A stretch of 64,000 nucleotides of DNA from Thioploca ingrica. GTDB lineage: Bacteria; Pseudomonadota; Gammaproteobacteria; Beggiatoales; Beggiatoaceae. The notes under the pieces were generated by a model that made no database searches, was not told the DNA's origin, and saw only the letters and a list, made by a program, of their open reading frames with translations. A program made the position numbers and the translations under genes. The stretch lies in NCBI GenBank assembly GCA_000828835.1, contig AP014633.1:2046001-2110000 (forward strand), read 5' to 3'. Position 1 is the first letter of the stretch. Each line of letters opens with the position of its first letter. Positions 37,031 through 47,097 of this stretch are shown piece by piece.

Positions 37031-39349
37031 TTAAAAGGTGGTACCAATGGTAAATTGAAACATTTGAACTTGATCGCCTTCTTTGCTATTCAGTGGTTTA
37101 GCTAAACTAAAACTTAATACACCTAAAGGCGATAACCAAATGGCAGATAACCCTGCTGAGTAACGAAGTTCTGATACCGTAAAATCTTCATCTACTCCAT
37201 AAACATTGCCAACATCGACAAAACTAGACACGCGAAATGAGCGGATATTTTTAGTAAACGGAACCGGTAAAATAACTTCCGCATTACCAATGACTTTTAA
37301 ATTACCACCAAAGGGTCGTTGTTTAGAATCAAGTGGTCCAAGCGTGTTCTCGCGAAATCCTCTCACTGTTCGCGGTCCACCGGCCGTATAATTTTCAAAA
37401 AAGGGTAACTCATCATTATCTCCATAGCCATCCCCATAGGCGGCTTGTCCTTTTAATAATAGCGTATAATTTTTAGTGAGCGGGTATAACCAATGATGTT
37501 GATAACCCAATTTATAGTAACGGAGATCACTAAAAGGTAAAGCAACCTCCGCGTTAAAAGATTGTAATAACCCTCGCTCCGGAAAGAGTGGATGGTTACG
37601 GGTATCTCGTGCCCAACTCGTGGTCAGGCGATACGAGTTATATCGGTCTCCATTAGCTTTAATGAAATCAAATATTTCATTGGCACTAGAGGCAGTTGGT
37701 TTCAGATAGGTATTATCAAAATCAGTTCCCACTTTGATGTAGTTAAATTCACTGATAGGCAAACCATAGGTAAGACTGGCACCATAAACATCGGTGGTAT
37801 AGCGGCTTAGGTTAGCTTCCTCAGCATCCATCGTTCGGTAAAATAAGTTAAACCCTCGACTGACTTCGTCTATGGTGGTATAGGGATTAAAGTAAGAAAA
37901 CCGATAAATGGTATTTACTTTGCTGTTATTGAAGGTCGCCCCGACTTGTTTACCAGAACCTAAAAAATTTTCTTGCATAATACTCGCATTAAATAAGATA
38001 CCTTGCGTTTGGGAATAACCAACCCCGGCCATTAAATTACCTGATGGTCTTTCAACTACAGAGTAAGTTAAATCGACTTGATCAGTGGTATCTGGTACGA
38101 CGGTGGTGTCAACTTTGACTTCTTCAAAATAATTCAATCGTTCTAAACGGGTTAAGGAACGTTTGACGTTTTTAGTTGATATCCAACCATTTTCCATTTG
38201 TCGCATTTCGCGGCGGAGTACTTCATCACGGGTTTTGGTATTGCCTTTAAAGTTGATTCGCCGGACATAAACCTGTTTACCCGGATCAATGAAAAATCTT
38301 AACATGACCGTTTGATTTTTTGAATTAATTTCTGGTACCGGATTAATATTAGCAAAAGCATAACCTTCATCACCAATTCGTTCTAAAATCGCTTCAGTAC
38401 TTGCCGTGACTTCTTTGCGTGAAAAAACCTGCCCGGTTTTAATCGTCATTTTAGCCTTCAATTCGGTCACTGGCACAATGGCGTTACCTTCTAATTTGAC
38501 TTCAGATACCGTGTATTTATTTCCTTCGGTTAAATTAATCGTGATATAGACGGATTTTTTATCTTCGCTAATCGTGACTTGGGTAGAATCAAGGTTGAAC
38601 TGAATGTAACCTCGATCTAAATAGTAGGAACGCAGCGCTTCTAAATCAGCCGCTAACTTTTGTTTAGAATATTGGTTATCTTTAGTTAAGAATGAAAATA
38701 ATCCGCCGGTACTTAATTTCATTTCATCATGCAGTATTTTATCACTAAACGCCCGGTTACCGACAAAAGTAATGGCATGAATTCGTGCGACGGTGCCTTC
38801 AGAGATATCCAATTGGATTCCCATTCGGTTACGGTTGAGCGGTGTGACGGTCGATTTTATTTGGACGGCATATTTGCCCAGATTAAAATATTGACGTTGT
38901 AGTTCCAATTCTACTTTTTCCAGTAAGGAACGATTGAATACTCGCCCTTCGGCAAAACCAATGTTTTTAAGTGACTGAATTAAACTGTCGGTATCAATTT
39001 CTTTATTACCCGTAAAAGTAATATTGGCAATTGCCGGACGTTCGTCTAATTTGACTACCAACACATTCCCTTCTTGTTCTAAACGAATGTCCTTAAACAA
39101 GCCAGTTTTAAATAAGGCAGCAATGGCTTTACTGGCTTTATTTTGATCCAGGCGGTCGCCCACTTTGACCGGTAAATAATTAAATACCGTCCCGGGTGAA
39201 ATGCGTCGTAATCCGTCTAACCGAATATCTTTAATAATGAAAGTTTCAAAAGCATCCGCCGGAAAACTGCTCAACCAAATACTGCTGCAGATGATCAGTC
39301 TTAGGGTATATTTTAGCGCATAATTGGCACTATATCGCCGAATCCACAT
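37031..39349 (-). CDS. bamA: Outer membrane protein assembly factor BamA
   Basis: A 772-residue Omp85 protein. A signal-like N-terminus (LRLIICSSIWLSSFPADA) precedes five POTRA domains, beginning FIIKDIRLDGLRRISPGTVF. The 16-strand barrel includes the conserved L6 motif in GGPRTVRGFRENTLGP (VRGF). It ends in an aromatic residue, QFTIGTTF, the beta-signal recognised by the machinery itself. It inserts outer-membrane proteins and is followed by its chaperone gene skp. Normal length. Confidence 0.97.
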   Translation of the reverse strand: MWIRRYSANYALKYTLRLIICSSIWLSSFPADAFETFIIKDIRLDGLRRISPGTVFNYLPVKVGDRLDQNKASKAIAALFKTGLFKDIRLEQEGNVLVVKLDERPAIANITFTGNKEIDTDSLIQSLKNIGFAEGRVFNRSLLEKVELELQRQYFNLGKYAVQIKSTVTPLNRNRMGIQLDISEGTVARIHAITFVGNRAFSDKILHDEMKLSTGGLFSFLTKDNQYSKQKLAADLEALRSYYLDRGYIQFNLDSTQVTISEDKKSVYITINLTEGNKYTVSEVKLEGNAIVPVTELKAKMTIKTGQVFSRKEVTASTEAILERIGDEGYAFANINPVPEINSKNQTVMLRFFIDPGKQVYVRRINFKGNTKTRDEVLRREMRQMENGWISTKNVKRSLTRLERLNYFEEVKVDTTVVPDTTDQVDLTYSVVERPSGNLMAGVGYSQTQGILFNASIMQENFLGSGKQVGATFNNSKVNTIYRFSYFNPYTTIDEVSRGFNLFYRTMDAEEANLSRYTTDVYGASLTYGLPISEFNYIKVGTDFDNTYLKPTASSANEIFDFIKANGDRYNSYRLTTSWARDTRNHPLFPERGLLQSFNAEVALPFSDLRYYKLGYQHHWLYPLTKNYTLLLKGQAAYGDGYGDNDELPFFENYTAGGPRTVRGFRENTLGPLDSKQRPFGGNLKVIGNAEVILPVPFTKNIRSFRVSSFVDVGNVYGVDEDFTVSELRYSAGLSAIWLSPLGVLSFSLAKPLNSKEGDQVQMFQFTIGTTF

Positions 39350-39371
39350 ATGAGTTGGTACGTTATGGTTA

Positions 39372-40703
39372 TTAATTGAGCAACCGCCCTAGATCATTGA
39401 ATAGAGCCAATCCCATTAAACTCAGCAATAATGTTAAGCCCAAACGTTGTAATAAATATTCAGTTCTTTCGGTCACGGGATTACCTTTAATCCATTCAAT
39501 AAAATACAATAATAAATGACCACCGTCCAATAAAGGAATCGGTAGCAGATTAATGACGCCTAAGCTGATACTCACTAAGCCGAGAAAGGATAAAAACGCA
39601 TCGAAACCCAGTTGAGCAGACTGTCCGGCAAATTGTGCGATACTAATGGGGCCACTAATATGGTCGTGGGAAATTTGCAAAGTTAACATTTTAACCATGA
39701 CTTGTAAGGTTAAGGTGCTAATTTCCCAAGTTTTTTCTATTCCTTTGCTGAAAGCGGTCCAGAGCGGGTAACGTTCTGTCACGAAATAAGGTGCGTAAAC
39801 CCCCATTTTACCCTCCCCGTTTACCGTTTGTGGGATTAAAGTTAATTCCAGCGATTGGCCATGACGTTCAATTTCAGCTTGAATTTTCTGTCCAGGACGT
39901 TGTTTAACATATAAAGCCCAAGCTTGCCAATCTTTAATCGGTTGCTTATCCAAAGCGATAATTTTGTCACCGAGTTCTAATCCAGCTTGCTCAGCCGCAC
40001 TATTAGATAAAATCGTGCCCATAACAGCGGGCCAAGGTGGGCGAAAAGGCTGTAGGCCCAGTTTATTGAACAACTGTCCTTCAGCAATATCGTCAATAGA
40101 CAAACTCTGTAAATTGACCACTAAATCACGCCGAGCACTTTGCATAGCTTGAACTGAGTAAGTTACCATCGGTTGTTCATCCAACAGTTGATGCAAAGTG
40201 ATCTGTACCACCGTTTCCCAACTTTGAGTAGGTTGATCATTGACAGCGATGATTTGGTCACCGACCCGAAAACCGGCTTGGTCAGCTAAACTTTGCGGGG
40301 TAACTTCTCCCACTAAAGCGGTCATTCCCACCACACCCATCATATACATGAGGGTGTAAGCCACAATAGCGAATAATAAATTAAATAAAGGGCCAGCCAC
40401 AACAATAGCCGACCGTACTGGAAGCGGTTGGCGATTAAAGGCACGCGGCAATTCATGGGCAGCCACTTCACCTTCACGTTCATCCAACATTTTGACATAG
40501 CCACCCAGTGGAATCGCGGCAATAACAAATTCTGTCTGATCTTTGCCCCAGCGATGCGACCAAATTGGTTTACCGAAACCAATTGAAAAAGTTATAATTT
40601 TCACACCTAAGCGCCCAGCAACCCAGTAGTGACCAAATTCATGTACGGTGACTAAAATGCCAATAACGACTATAAAAGCAGTTAAATAATATAAAAATGT
40701 CAT
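39372..40703 (-). CDS. rseP: RIP metalloprotease RseP
   Basis: A 443-residue inner-membrane site-2 protease that cleaves anti-sigma factor RseA in the envelope stress response. The zinc site HEFGH is at about residues 21-25 (VTVHEFGHYWVAGRLG). Two PDZ domains follow (GFRVGDQIIAVNDQPTQ and GLELGDKIIALDKQPI). The C-terminal metal-binding motif is INLLPIPLLDGGH. It lies directly upstream of bamA, which fits its role in monitoring outer-membrane assembly. Confidence 0.96.
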   Translation of the reverse strand: MTFLYYLTAFIVVIGILVTVHEFGHYWVAGRLGVKIITFSIGFGKPIWSHRWGKDQTEFVIAAIPLGGYVKMLDEREGEVAAHELPRAFNRQPLPVRSAIVVAGPLFNLLFAIVAYTLMYMMGVVGMTALVGEVTPQSLADQAGFRVGDQIIAVNDQPTQSWETVVQITLHQLLDEQPMVTYSVQAMQSARRDLVVNLQSLSIDDIAEGQLFNKLGLQPFRPPWPAVMGTILSNSAAEQAGLELGDKIIALDKQPIKDWQAWALYVKQRPGQKIQAEIERHGQSLELTLIPQTVNGEGKMGVYAPYFVTERYPLWTAFSKGIEKTWEISTLTLQVMVKMLTLQISHDHISGPISIAQFAGQSAQLGFDAFLSFLGLVSISLGVINLLPIPLLDGGHLLLYFIEWIKGNPVTERTEYLLQRLGLTLLLSLMGLALFNDLGRLLN

Positions 40704-40706
40704 TTT

Positions 40707-41942
40707 TTAGTGATAATTAGTGGTTGAATACTGGTTGACTATTTCAGTAGCGAATTCCCGTGCCCGAGTATCTTCCTCTAAGATTAAATCTAACTGGGTT
40801 ACTATACGACCGGTTAAGTGAGATAAGGTTGTTTCAATCACCCGATGAATATCAGTAAAGCGCAAGCGTTTTTGTAAAAAAGCCTGGACCGCAATTTCAT
40901 TAGCGGCATTTAAAATCGTTGTCGTGGTACCGCCGGCTAACATGGCGTCATAAGCCAATTGCAAACAGGGAAATTTTTTGAAATCAACCAGTTCAAACTG
41001 TAATTGACCAATTTCGGCCAAATTTAAACGTTTGACATCCGAACTAATGCGCTCTGGCCAACCTAAGGCATGTGCAATCGGGGTCCGCATATCCGGGTTG
41101 CCTAGTTGCGCGAGTACTGAACCATCGATATATTCTACTAACGAATGAATGATACTCTGCGGATGCAATAATACTTCAACCTGATGGGGTTGAGCTGAAA
41201 ATAACCAACAAGCTTCAATGACTTCCAAGCCTTTATTCATCATCGTCGCTGAATCAACTGAGATTTTAGGGCCCATTTTCCAATTCGGGTGCGCACAGGC
41301 TTGCTCAGGAGTTACCGTTTGCATTTGCTCATAAGAGTAATGCCGAAAAGGTCCACCGGAAGCAGTTAATAAAATTCGACTAATGCCGCTGTCTGCCAAA
41401 GCCGAAGGTGTTTTAAGTTGAGTCCGAGAATGATCATAAGTGGTGTTAAAATGTGATGGGGGTATACATTGAAAAACCGCATTATGTTCACTATCAATGG
41501 GTAATAATTCGGCGTCATGTTTAAATACGGTGGCGAGCAACAATTGTCCTGACATAACGAGCGCTTCTTTATTAGCCAGCAGAATTCTTTTCCCCGCTTG
41601 AGCAGCCGCTAAGGTAGGTACTAAACCCGCGCCACCCACAATCGCTGCCATCACTATCTCGATTTCGGGTAAGCTAGCGACTTTGATTAAACCGTCTTTG
41701 CCACTTAACACTTGTACCGGGAGTTGGGCTCGTTTTAAACGTTGTTCCAATTGCTCGGCAGCTTGAGCGTCCGCCATCACCGCATAGCGTGGTAGCCATT
41801 CTAAACACAAGGCATTCAGACCCTCCACATCTCGATTGGCGGTTAAGGCAATCACTTTAAATTTATCTTGATGTTGCTTAATGACCTCAAGCGTATTCAA
41901 ACCAATTGAGCCGGTTGCACCCAGTATCGTAATGCCTTTCAA
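40707..41942 (-). CDS. dxr: 1-deoxy-D-xylulose 5-phosphate reductoisomerase
   Basis: A 411-residue NADPH enzyme converting DXP to MEP in isoprenoid synthesis. The nucleotide-binding start is GITILGATGSIGLNTLEVIK. LLPIDSEHNAVFQC and SGGPFR hold the metal and substrate residues, and NWKMGPKISVDSATMMNKGL is diagnostic. Its start overlaps the cdsA stop by four bases (ATGA). It is slightly longer than E. coli Dxr (398), due to a loop near residue 170. Confidence 0.96.
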   Translation of the reverse strand: MKGITILGATGSIGLNTLEVIKQHQDKFKVIALTANRDVEGLNALCLEWLPRYAVMADAQAAEQLEQRLKRAQLPVQVLSGKDGLIKVASLPEIEIVMAAIVGGAGLVPTLAAAQAGKRILLANKEALVMSGQLLLATVFKHDAELLPIDSEHNAVFQCIPPSHFNTTYDHSRTQLKTPSALADSGISRILLTASGGPFRHYSYEQMQTVTPEQACAHPNWKMGPKISVDSATMMNKGLEVIEACWLFSAQPHQVEVLLHPQSIIHSLVEYIDGSVLAQLGNPDMRTPIAHALGWPERISSDVKRLNLAEIGQLQFELVDFKKFPCLQLAYDAMLAGGTTTTILNAANEIAVQAFLQKRLRFTDIHRVIETTLSHLTGRIVTQLDLILEEDTRAREFATEIVNQYSTTNYH

Positions 41943-42769
41943 AGCATATTTCCTAGTAAAATGAGACCCATAACAAAAATCGGCGCCGCTGAAGTGAGAC
42001 TGTCTATGCGATCCAATACACCACCATGTCCTGGTAAAATTTGACTACTATCTTTAATTCCCATTTGTCGCTTAAAGGCGCTTTCCAATAAATCTCCTAA
42101 AATAGAAGCCATTACAGTTATTGAACATAATAACATAAAAAATAAGACTGTCATGAGTGACATGGCGTTTAATATAGCATAACTTGCTGAAACTAAAAAA
42201 CTCATCAATAAAGCCCCGATAACCCCTTCCCAAGTTTTACCTGGGCTCACTTTATCGGCTAGCTTGACTTTTCCCCACCGCTTACCGATAAAATAAGCAC
42301 CACTATCTGCCGCCCAGATTAAGACTAAGAGAAAAACCACCCAGTGCCTACCATAATGATCATGTTCATGTAGGATCAGCAGTGCTGCCCACGCTGGAAG
42401 TAAAATAAAAAAGCCTAACAAGGCTTTAATTAGAGGGGAAGTCGGTAATCGATCGTGACTGCGTTGATAATTGAGTACCCAATAAAACGCGATTAACCAC
42501 CATAAACAAGCGGTGATTAATAAAAGATTGCCTACTTTAGGGTAGTCATGCCAACTCCCATAAATCATGAATAACGTTAAGCCCATGACTATGGCGTAGC
42601 TATTACGCCAGATTAATTGATGCCAACCACAAATACCCGCCCATTCCCAAGCAGCCAATACGACAAAAATAGCCAATAGCCAAGCTAAAGTGGGTGAAGA
42701 AAAATTTAAAATATCCCATATCACCAGTGGAATTAACAAGAGCGCTGTGATAACTCGTTGTTTAAGCAT
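41939..42769 (-). CDS. cdsA: Phosphatidate cytidylyltransferase CdsA
   Basis: A 276-residue polytopic membrane enzyme making CDP-diacylglycerol. About eight hydrophobic segments are visible. The signature region is SILGDLLESAFKRQMGIKDS and LPGHGGVLDRIDSL, with its conserved aspartates. I choose ATG 42769 (MLKQRVITALLLIPLVIW), the usual family start. A 17-codon upstream extension would overlap uppS more deeply. The chosen start overlaps the uppS end by eight bases. Confidence 0.95.
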   Translation of the reverse strand: MLKQRVITALLLIPLVIWDILNFSSPTLAWLLAIFVVLAAWEWAGICGWHQLIWRNSYAIVMGLTLFMIYGSWHDYPKVGNLLLITACLWWLIAFYWVLNYQRSHDRLPTSPLIKALLGFFILLPAWAALLILHEHDHYGRHWVVFLLVLIWAADSGAYFIGKRWGKVKLADKVSPGKTWEGVIGALLMSFLVSASYAILNAMSLMTVLFFMLLCSITVMASILGDLLESAFKRQMGIKDSSQILPGHGGVLDRIDSLTSAAPIFVMGLILLGNML

Positions 42770-43499
42770 TTTTTTCCACCTGATCGCCGGTGCGACCAAA
42801 CCGCCGCTGCCGCTGAGCAAATGATTCTAAGGCTTGGATAAAATGATTTTTACTAAAATCTGGCCATAAGGTATCGGTAAAATACAGTTCAGTGTAAGCC
42901 AATTGCCACAATAAAAAATTACTAATCCGTTTTTCCCCACCGGTGCGAATAAATAAATCGGGTTCCGGTAAATCGGCTAAACACAGTTGGGTTCTAAACC
43001 GGGTTTCATTAATTTCTTGAAGTTGTAATTGCCCCGCTTTAACTTGCTCAGCGAGATTTTTAGTCGCTTGAACCATATCCCAATGTCCGCCATAATTCGC
43101 CGCAATAACTAAAGTTAAACCGGAGTTAGATGCAGTTAAAGCTTCGGCTTCCGTAATCAAGGTTTGTAATTTCTGCGGAAAAGCCTCGCGGGCACCAATA
43201 ATCCGCAACCGCACTTGATTTTTATGTAAATTGTTGACTTCTTGTTGCAAGGCGGTGATAAACAAGTCCATTAAAAAACTCACTTCTTGTTGAGGTCGCC
43301 GCCAATTTTCACTACTAAAAGCAAATAAAGTTAATACTTCAATGTGGTGTTCGGCACACAGCCGGATCACTCGGCGTACTGTCTCAATCCCGACCTTATG
43401 TCCTGCGTAACGAGGCAAGAATCGCTGTTTTGCCCAGCGACCATTACCATCCATAATAATGGCGATATGGCGTGGTAGGCGTGAAGGGATATCAGTCAT
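42762..43499 (-). CDS. uppS: Undecaprenyl diphosphate synthase
   Basis: A 245-residue cis-prenyltransferase supplying the lipid carrier for cell-wall and polysaccharide synthesis. The N-terminal HIAIIMDGNGRWAKQRFLPR is the diagnostic loop with its catalytic aspartate. LTLFAFSSENWRRP and DLFIRTGGEKRISNFLLWQ are the other conserved blocks. Located between frr and cdsA as usual. Its product carrier is also needed by the glycan cluster at the left of the window. Confidence 0.97.
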   Translation of the reverse strand: MTDIPSRLPRHIAIIMDGNGRWAKQRFLPRYAGHKVGIETVRRVIRLCAEHHIEVLTLFAFSSENWRRPQQEVSFLMDLFITALQQEVNNLHKNQVRLRIIGAREAFPQKLQTLITEAEALTASNSGLTLVIAANYGGHWDMVQATKNLAEQVKAGQLQLQEINETRFRTQLCLADLPEPDLFIRTGGEKRISNFLLWQLAYTELYFTDTLWPDFSKNHFIQALESFAQRQRRFGRTGDQVEKNA

Positions 43500-43560
43500 A
43501 GGGTTTCAAGAATTAAAATTTAAAATCAGTCATGACAATCCGGTCGATACTTTTTTTAAA

Positions 43561-44127
43561 TTAAACTTCCATTAATTCTGCCTCTTTTTCAGCCAAAACC
43601 GCATCAACTTGAGTGATAAATTGATCGGTTAACTTTTGAACATTCTCTTGAACACGATGCTCATCATCTTCCGAGATTTCTTTGTCTTTTAATAATTTCT
43701 TTAACTCATGATTAGCATCACGGCGAATATTACGGATAGCGACTCTGGCACCTTCAGCCTCGTGACGCACGACCTTAACTAATTCACGCCGCCGATCTTC
43801 GGTCATCGGTGGCAAAGGTATCCGTAATAAATTTCCCATGTTAGTGGGATTCAGTCCTAAATCGGAATCGCGAATCGCTTTTTCGACTACGCTTACCATA
43901 TTTTTTTCCCACGGCGTCACCCCTAAAGTACGTATATCTAAGGTGGTGATATTAGCGACTTGATTAATCGGTACGGGGTTACCGTAATAAGGCACGATAA
44001 TATGATCAAGTAAACTGGGGTGAGCACGCCCGGTCCGAATTTTAATAAATTCAGCTTTCAGTGCTTCTATGCTTTTATGCATGCGTTCTTTCGCATCGGT
44101 TTTGATTAAAGCCAGCATTTCACTCAT
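43561..44127 (-). CDS. frr: Ribosome recycling factor
   Basis: A 188-residue protein that splits post-termination ribosomes with [23 protein letters not shown] and HPSLLDHI, then [17 protein letters not shown], are the family's conserved N-terminal blocks. The C-terminal helix contains [18 protein letters not shown]. Directly downstream of pyrH with a five-base gap. Normal length. Confidence 0.97.
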   Translation of the reverse strand: MSEMLALIKTDAKERMHKSIEALKAEFIKIRTGRAHPSLLDHIIVPYYGNPVPINQVANITTLDIRTLGVTPWEKNMVSVVEKAIRDSDLGLNPTNMGNLLRIPLPPMTEDRRRELVKVVRHEAEGARVAIRNIRRDANHELKKLLKDKEISEDDEHRVQENVQKLTDQFITQVDAVLAEKEAELMEV

Positions 44128-44132
44128 TCACT

Positions 44133-44861
44133 TTATTCCTCATTGTTGATCAGCGTTCCTTCATCTTGACCGGCAATGGCACGAATCAAAGCCCCGCTTT
44201 TTCCCATATCCAGTACTCGCAAGGGGATACGATTATCACGACAGAGAATGACGGCGGTTAGATCCATGACGCCTAACTGACGAGTTAAGACTTCGTCATA
44301 AGTTAAGTGTGTAAACCGCTGCGCCGTCGGATCACGCAGGGGATCAGCGCTGTAGAGACCGTCTACTTTAGTGGCTTTGATCATTAAGTGAGCACCGATT
44401 TCAATCGCCCGTAAACTGGCTGCAGAATCGGTGGTAAAAAAAGGGTGACCGGTGCCGGCAACGAAAATCACGACAGTTCCCTTTTCTAAATGGCTCATTG
44501 CTCGTTGCCGAGTATAAGTTTCACAGATGGTATCCATGCCAATAGCTGACATCACTTGGGCATTGACGCCGATTTTTTGGAGGGCATCTTGTATCGCTAA
44601 CCCATTAATAACAGTGGCTAACATGCCCATGTAATCCGCAGAGATTCTATCGATACCACTGGCGGTCAAACCCACACCTCGAAAGATATTTCCCCCACCT
44701 ATCACTACCGCTAATTGTACTCCAAATTTCACTATAGCCTGTATTTGTTGAGCAAAGTGAGCTAAAAATTGCGGATCAATACCAAAATTGGCTTTACCCA
44801 GGAGTGATTCACCACTCAATTTTAATAACACCCGACGATAAGTGGGGGTAAGTTCTGACAT
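44133..44861 (-). CDS. pyrH: Uridylate kinase
   Basis: A 242-residue amino-acid-kinase-fold UMP kinase. RVLLKLSGESLLG opens the protein. AVVIGGGNIFRG is the phosphate-binding glycine motif and ADYMGMLATVINGLAIQDAL is diagnostic of bacterial PyrH. GTGHPFFTTDSAASLRAIEI is the nucleotide-binding region. One base separates it from tsf. Normal length. Confidence 0.97.
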   Translation of the reverse strand: MSELTPTYRRVLLKLSGESLLGKANFGIDPQFLAHFAQQIQAIVKFGVQLAVVIGGGNIFRGVGLTASGIDRISADYMGMLATVINGLAIQDALQKIGVNAQVMSAIGMDTICETYTRQRAMSHLEKGTVVIFVAGTGHPFFTTDSAASLRAIEIGAHLMIKATKVDGLYSADPLRDPTAQRFTHLTYDEVLTRQLGVMDLTAVILCRDNRIPLRVLDMGKSGALIRAIAGQDEGTLINNEE

Positions 44862-44862
44862 T

Positions 44863-45744
44863 TTAAACGAGTCCTTCTACTTGTTTTCTCACTTCTTCAG
44901 CAAAATTTTCGGTTTTCTTTTCAATGCCTTCACCCACTTCAAAGCGTTCAAAATGAGCAACTTGGGCTTGATTGGCTTTGAGTAGCTTTTCTACGGTTTG
45001 GTCTGGATCTTTGACAAAAGGTTGCCCCAGTAAGGTTACTTCGGCTAAAAACTTCTTGAGGCGTCCTTCTACCATTTTTTCAATGATATGGGTTGGTTTA
45101 CCACTATCAGCCGCTTGCGCGAGATAAATTTCTTTTTCTTTGGTCACGATTTCCGGCGCCACGTGTTCAGCTAACACACACAATGGGCGACTAGCGGCAA
45201 TGTGCATGGCAATGTCTTTAGCCAATTCAGCCTGACCGCTTCGCATATCGACTAAGACCCCAATTCGGGTACCATGCAGATAAACACCGACACAACCATT
45301 CGGCGCAACATTGATCACGGTAAACCGTCGTACCTGAATATTTTCTCCTAGCTTAGCAATCAGTTCTTGGCGGACATTTTCAACCGTTTTACCCGGAGGT
45401 AAAACTGAGTTCATGAGTTGTTCCAAATGAGCGGGCTGTTCACCTAAAACCGTGGTCGCTACCGTATTACAAAACGCTTTAAAATCTTCTCCTTTAGAGA
45501 CAAAATCCGTTTCACAATTGATCTCTACCATAGCAACCCGCTCAGCGTTTTGCTGGATAGCAATTAAACCTTCTGCGGCTATTCGCCCCGCTTTCTTAGC
45601 GGCTTTGGCAATACCTGCTTTGCGCATGGCTTCAATAGCAGCTTCAATATCACCGGCACTTTCCACCAATGCCTTTTTGCATTCCATCATCCCAGCACCG
45701 GTGCGTTCCCGCAGCTCCTTAACTAAGGCTGCTGTAATTTCCAT
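44863..45744 (-). CDS. tsf: Elongation factor Ts
   Basis: A 293-residue guanine-nucleotide exchange factor for EF-Tu. The N-terminal UBA-like domain has [19 protein letters not shown]. The exchange core has [17 protein letters not shown], where the TDFV motif contacts EF-Tu. It lies downstream of rpsB, with a 170-base intergenic region carrying a strong hairpin that may set the rpsB/tsf ratio. Confidence 0.97.
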   Translation of the reverse strand: MEITAALVKELRERTGAGMMECKKALVESAGDIEAAIEAMRKAGIAKAAKKAGRIAAEGLIAIQQNAERVAMVEINCETDFVSKGEDFKAFCNTVATTVLGEQPAHLEQLMNSVLPPGKTVENVRQELIAKLGENIQVRRFTVINVAPNGCVGVYLHGTRIGVLVDMRSGQAELAKDIAMHIAASRPLCVLAEHVAPEIVTKEKEIYLAQAADSGKPTHIIEKMVEGRLKKFLAEVTLLGQPFVKDPDQTVEKLLKANQAQVAHFERFEVGEGIEKKTENFAEEVRKQVEGLV

Positions 45745-45809
45745 TATTTTAACCTCTTAATTATACGACAAAACGCTATTTTGCTTGCTTAACCACAACA
45801 CTTTACTTT

Positions 45810-45829
45810 GGCCCAATTTTAATTGGGCC
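45810..45829 (-). terminator. Strong hairpin between rpsB and tsf
   Basis: GGCCCAATT and AATTGGGCC form a nine-base perfect stem with almost no loop, about 90 bases after the rpsB stop. On the minus strand it is followed by AAAGTAAAG, not a T-run. It is therefore more likely an attenuating or RNA-stabilising hairpin than a full terminator. Confidence 0.45.
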
Positions 45830-45914
45830 GGGATTGGGTAAGTATTATAGTTAAATACGATAAATTATTGAATTGAAAATAGCTCAATTTTTAGTGCTGA
45901 AGCAGCCGTGAAAT

Positions 45915-46724
45915 TTACTCATCCACCTCGTTAAAACCGATAGGTGATGCCACTTCTTGATTTTCTTCTCGTTTAGTAATCGGTTCCACTTCATTTTCCG
46001 GTAACTCCACAAAATCATCTTCATCTCCCGTTGGCTGCAAGCTCGCTTGGCGACCTTCAATAAGCGCATCTGCTATACCATTAGCATACAAGCCAATCGC
46101 ACGAATGGCATCATCATTACCGGGAATAATATAATCGATATCAATCGGACTATTATTGGTATCTACCACCCCAATCACCGGAATGGCTAATTTTTTGGCT
46201 TCTTTCACGGCAATTTTTTCGTGACCCACATCCACCACGAACAAGGCATCAGGTAGACCATTCATGTCTTTAATCCCGCCTAAACTCCGTTCTAACTTTT
46301 CTAATTCTCTGGTTATTGATAGCGCTTCTTTTTTAGTGAGACGATGTAGGGTTCCATCTTGAGTAAGAAGTTCTAATTCTTTCAAACGTTTGATAGAGGC
46401 TTTGACGGTTTTATAGTTCGTTAACATCCCACCGAGCCACCGACGATTAACATAGGGCATGTTACAACGTAAGGCAGCCTCTTTAATCGCTTCCTGAGCA
46501 GCGCGTTTGGTACCTACAAATAAAACAGTCCCTTTTTTGGCTGAGAGTTTACCTAAAAAATTAGCGGCGTCATTATACATCGGCAGCGTGTTTTCGAGGT
46601 TAATAATGTGAATTTTATTGCGTTCTCCAAAAATGTAAGGAGCCATCATGGGGTTCCAATAACGAGTTTGGTGTCCGAAATGGACGCCGGCTTCTAACAT
46701 TTGACGCATTGATATATTAGGCAT
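45915..46724 (-). CDS. rpsB: 30S ribosomal protein S2
   Basis: A 269-residue ribosomal protein. The start [20 protein letters not shown] is universal and places the initiation codon at ATG 46724, with GGAG about seven bases upstream. [20 protein letters not shown] and [16 protein letters not shown] follow. The C-terminus carries an acidic tail ([16 protein letters not shown]) longer than in E. coli S2 (241 residues). An in-frame extension upstream runs through the leader hairpin and is not coding. Confidence 0.97.
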   Translation of the reverse strand: MPNISMRQMLEAGVHFGHQTRYWNPMMAPYIFGERNKIHIINLENTLPMYNDAANFLGKLSAKKGTVLFVGTKRAAQEAIKEAALRCNMPYVNRRWLGGMLTNYKTVKASIKRLKELELLTQDGTLHRLTKKEALSITRELEKLERSLGGIKDMNGLPDALFVVDVGHEKIAVKEAKKLAIPVIGVVDTNNSPIDIDYIIPGNDDAIRAIGLYANGIADALIEGRQASLQPTGDEDDFVELPENEVEPITKREENQEVASPIGFNEVDE

Positions 46725-46758
46725 AATTACTCCGTTTGGGTTAGTCCTCCATACATCC

Positions 46759-46795
46759 CGTATATTGACTCCGGGCAAGAGCACCCCAATATACG
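46759..46795 (-). promoter_or_regulatory. rpsB leader hairpin
   Basis: CGTATATTG and CAATATACG form a perfect nine-base stem whose 19-base loop contains GGGTGCTCTTGCCC with a small inner GGG/CCC pairing. It ends 35 bases before the rpsB start. rpsB leaders of gammaproteobacteria carry structured elements through which S2 represses its own translation, and this hairpin is a good candidate for part of it. Confidence 0.5.
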
Positions 46796-46823
46796 TGACG
46801 ATGTATGTGTGATATTGTTTCTA

Positions 46824-46850
46824 GAGGGGCAATCCTGGTGGTTACCCCTC
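46824..46850 (-). repeat. GGGTAACC...TTGCCCCT repeat element
   Basis: On the minus strand GAGGGGTAACCACCAGG continues into ATTGCCCCTC. The ends pair over nine bases with one G-T. It is the second copy of the element seen before surE (12052-12078) and lies in the rpsB upstream region. Confidence 0.55.
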
Positions 46851-47097
46851 AAGTTTCAGTTACCAGTTAATCGGTTAGATAGTTATTGTACAATACTTAA
46901 GACTATATTTTACTAACACTTTGTTTTATAAACAAGTTATTTTATGAATATCCAAATATACACTCAAGTATTTGAAAAGACTTATCCAAATGATAGTTTA
47001 GAATTAACTAACTATTTAGTTTTCTCTCATAACAGTTAACAGTTAACTGAAAAAAGAATTTTATACCATAAAAGACTTATCACAACAATCTATTATC

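Noticed and set aside
46725..46784. Twenty-codon N-terminal extension of rpsB
   Set aside because: It runs through the leader hairpin, and S2 universally begins close to [12 protein letters not shown] sequence.
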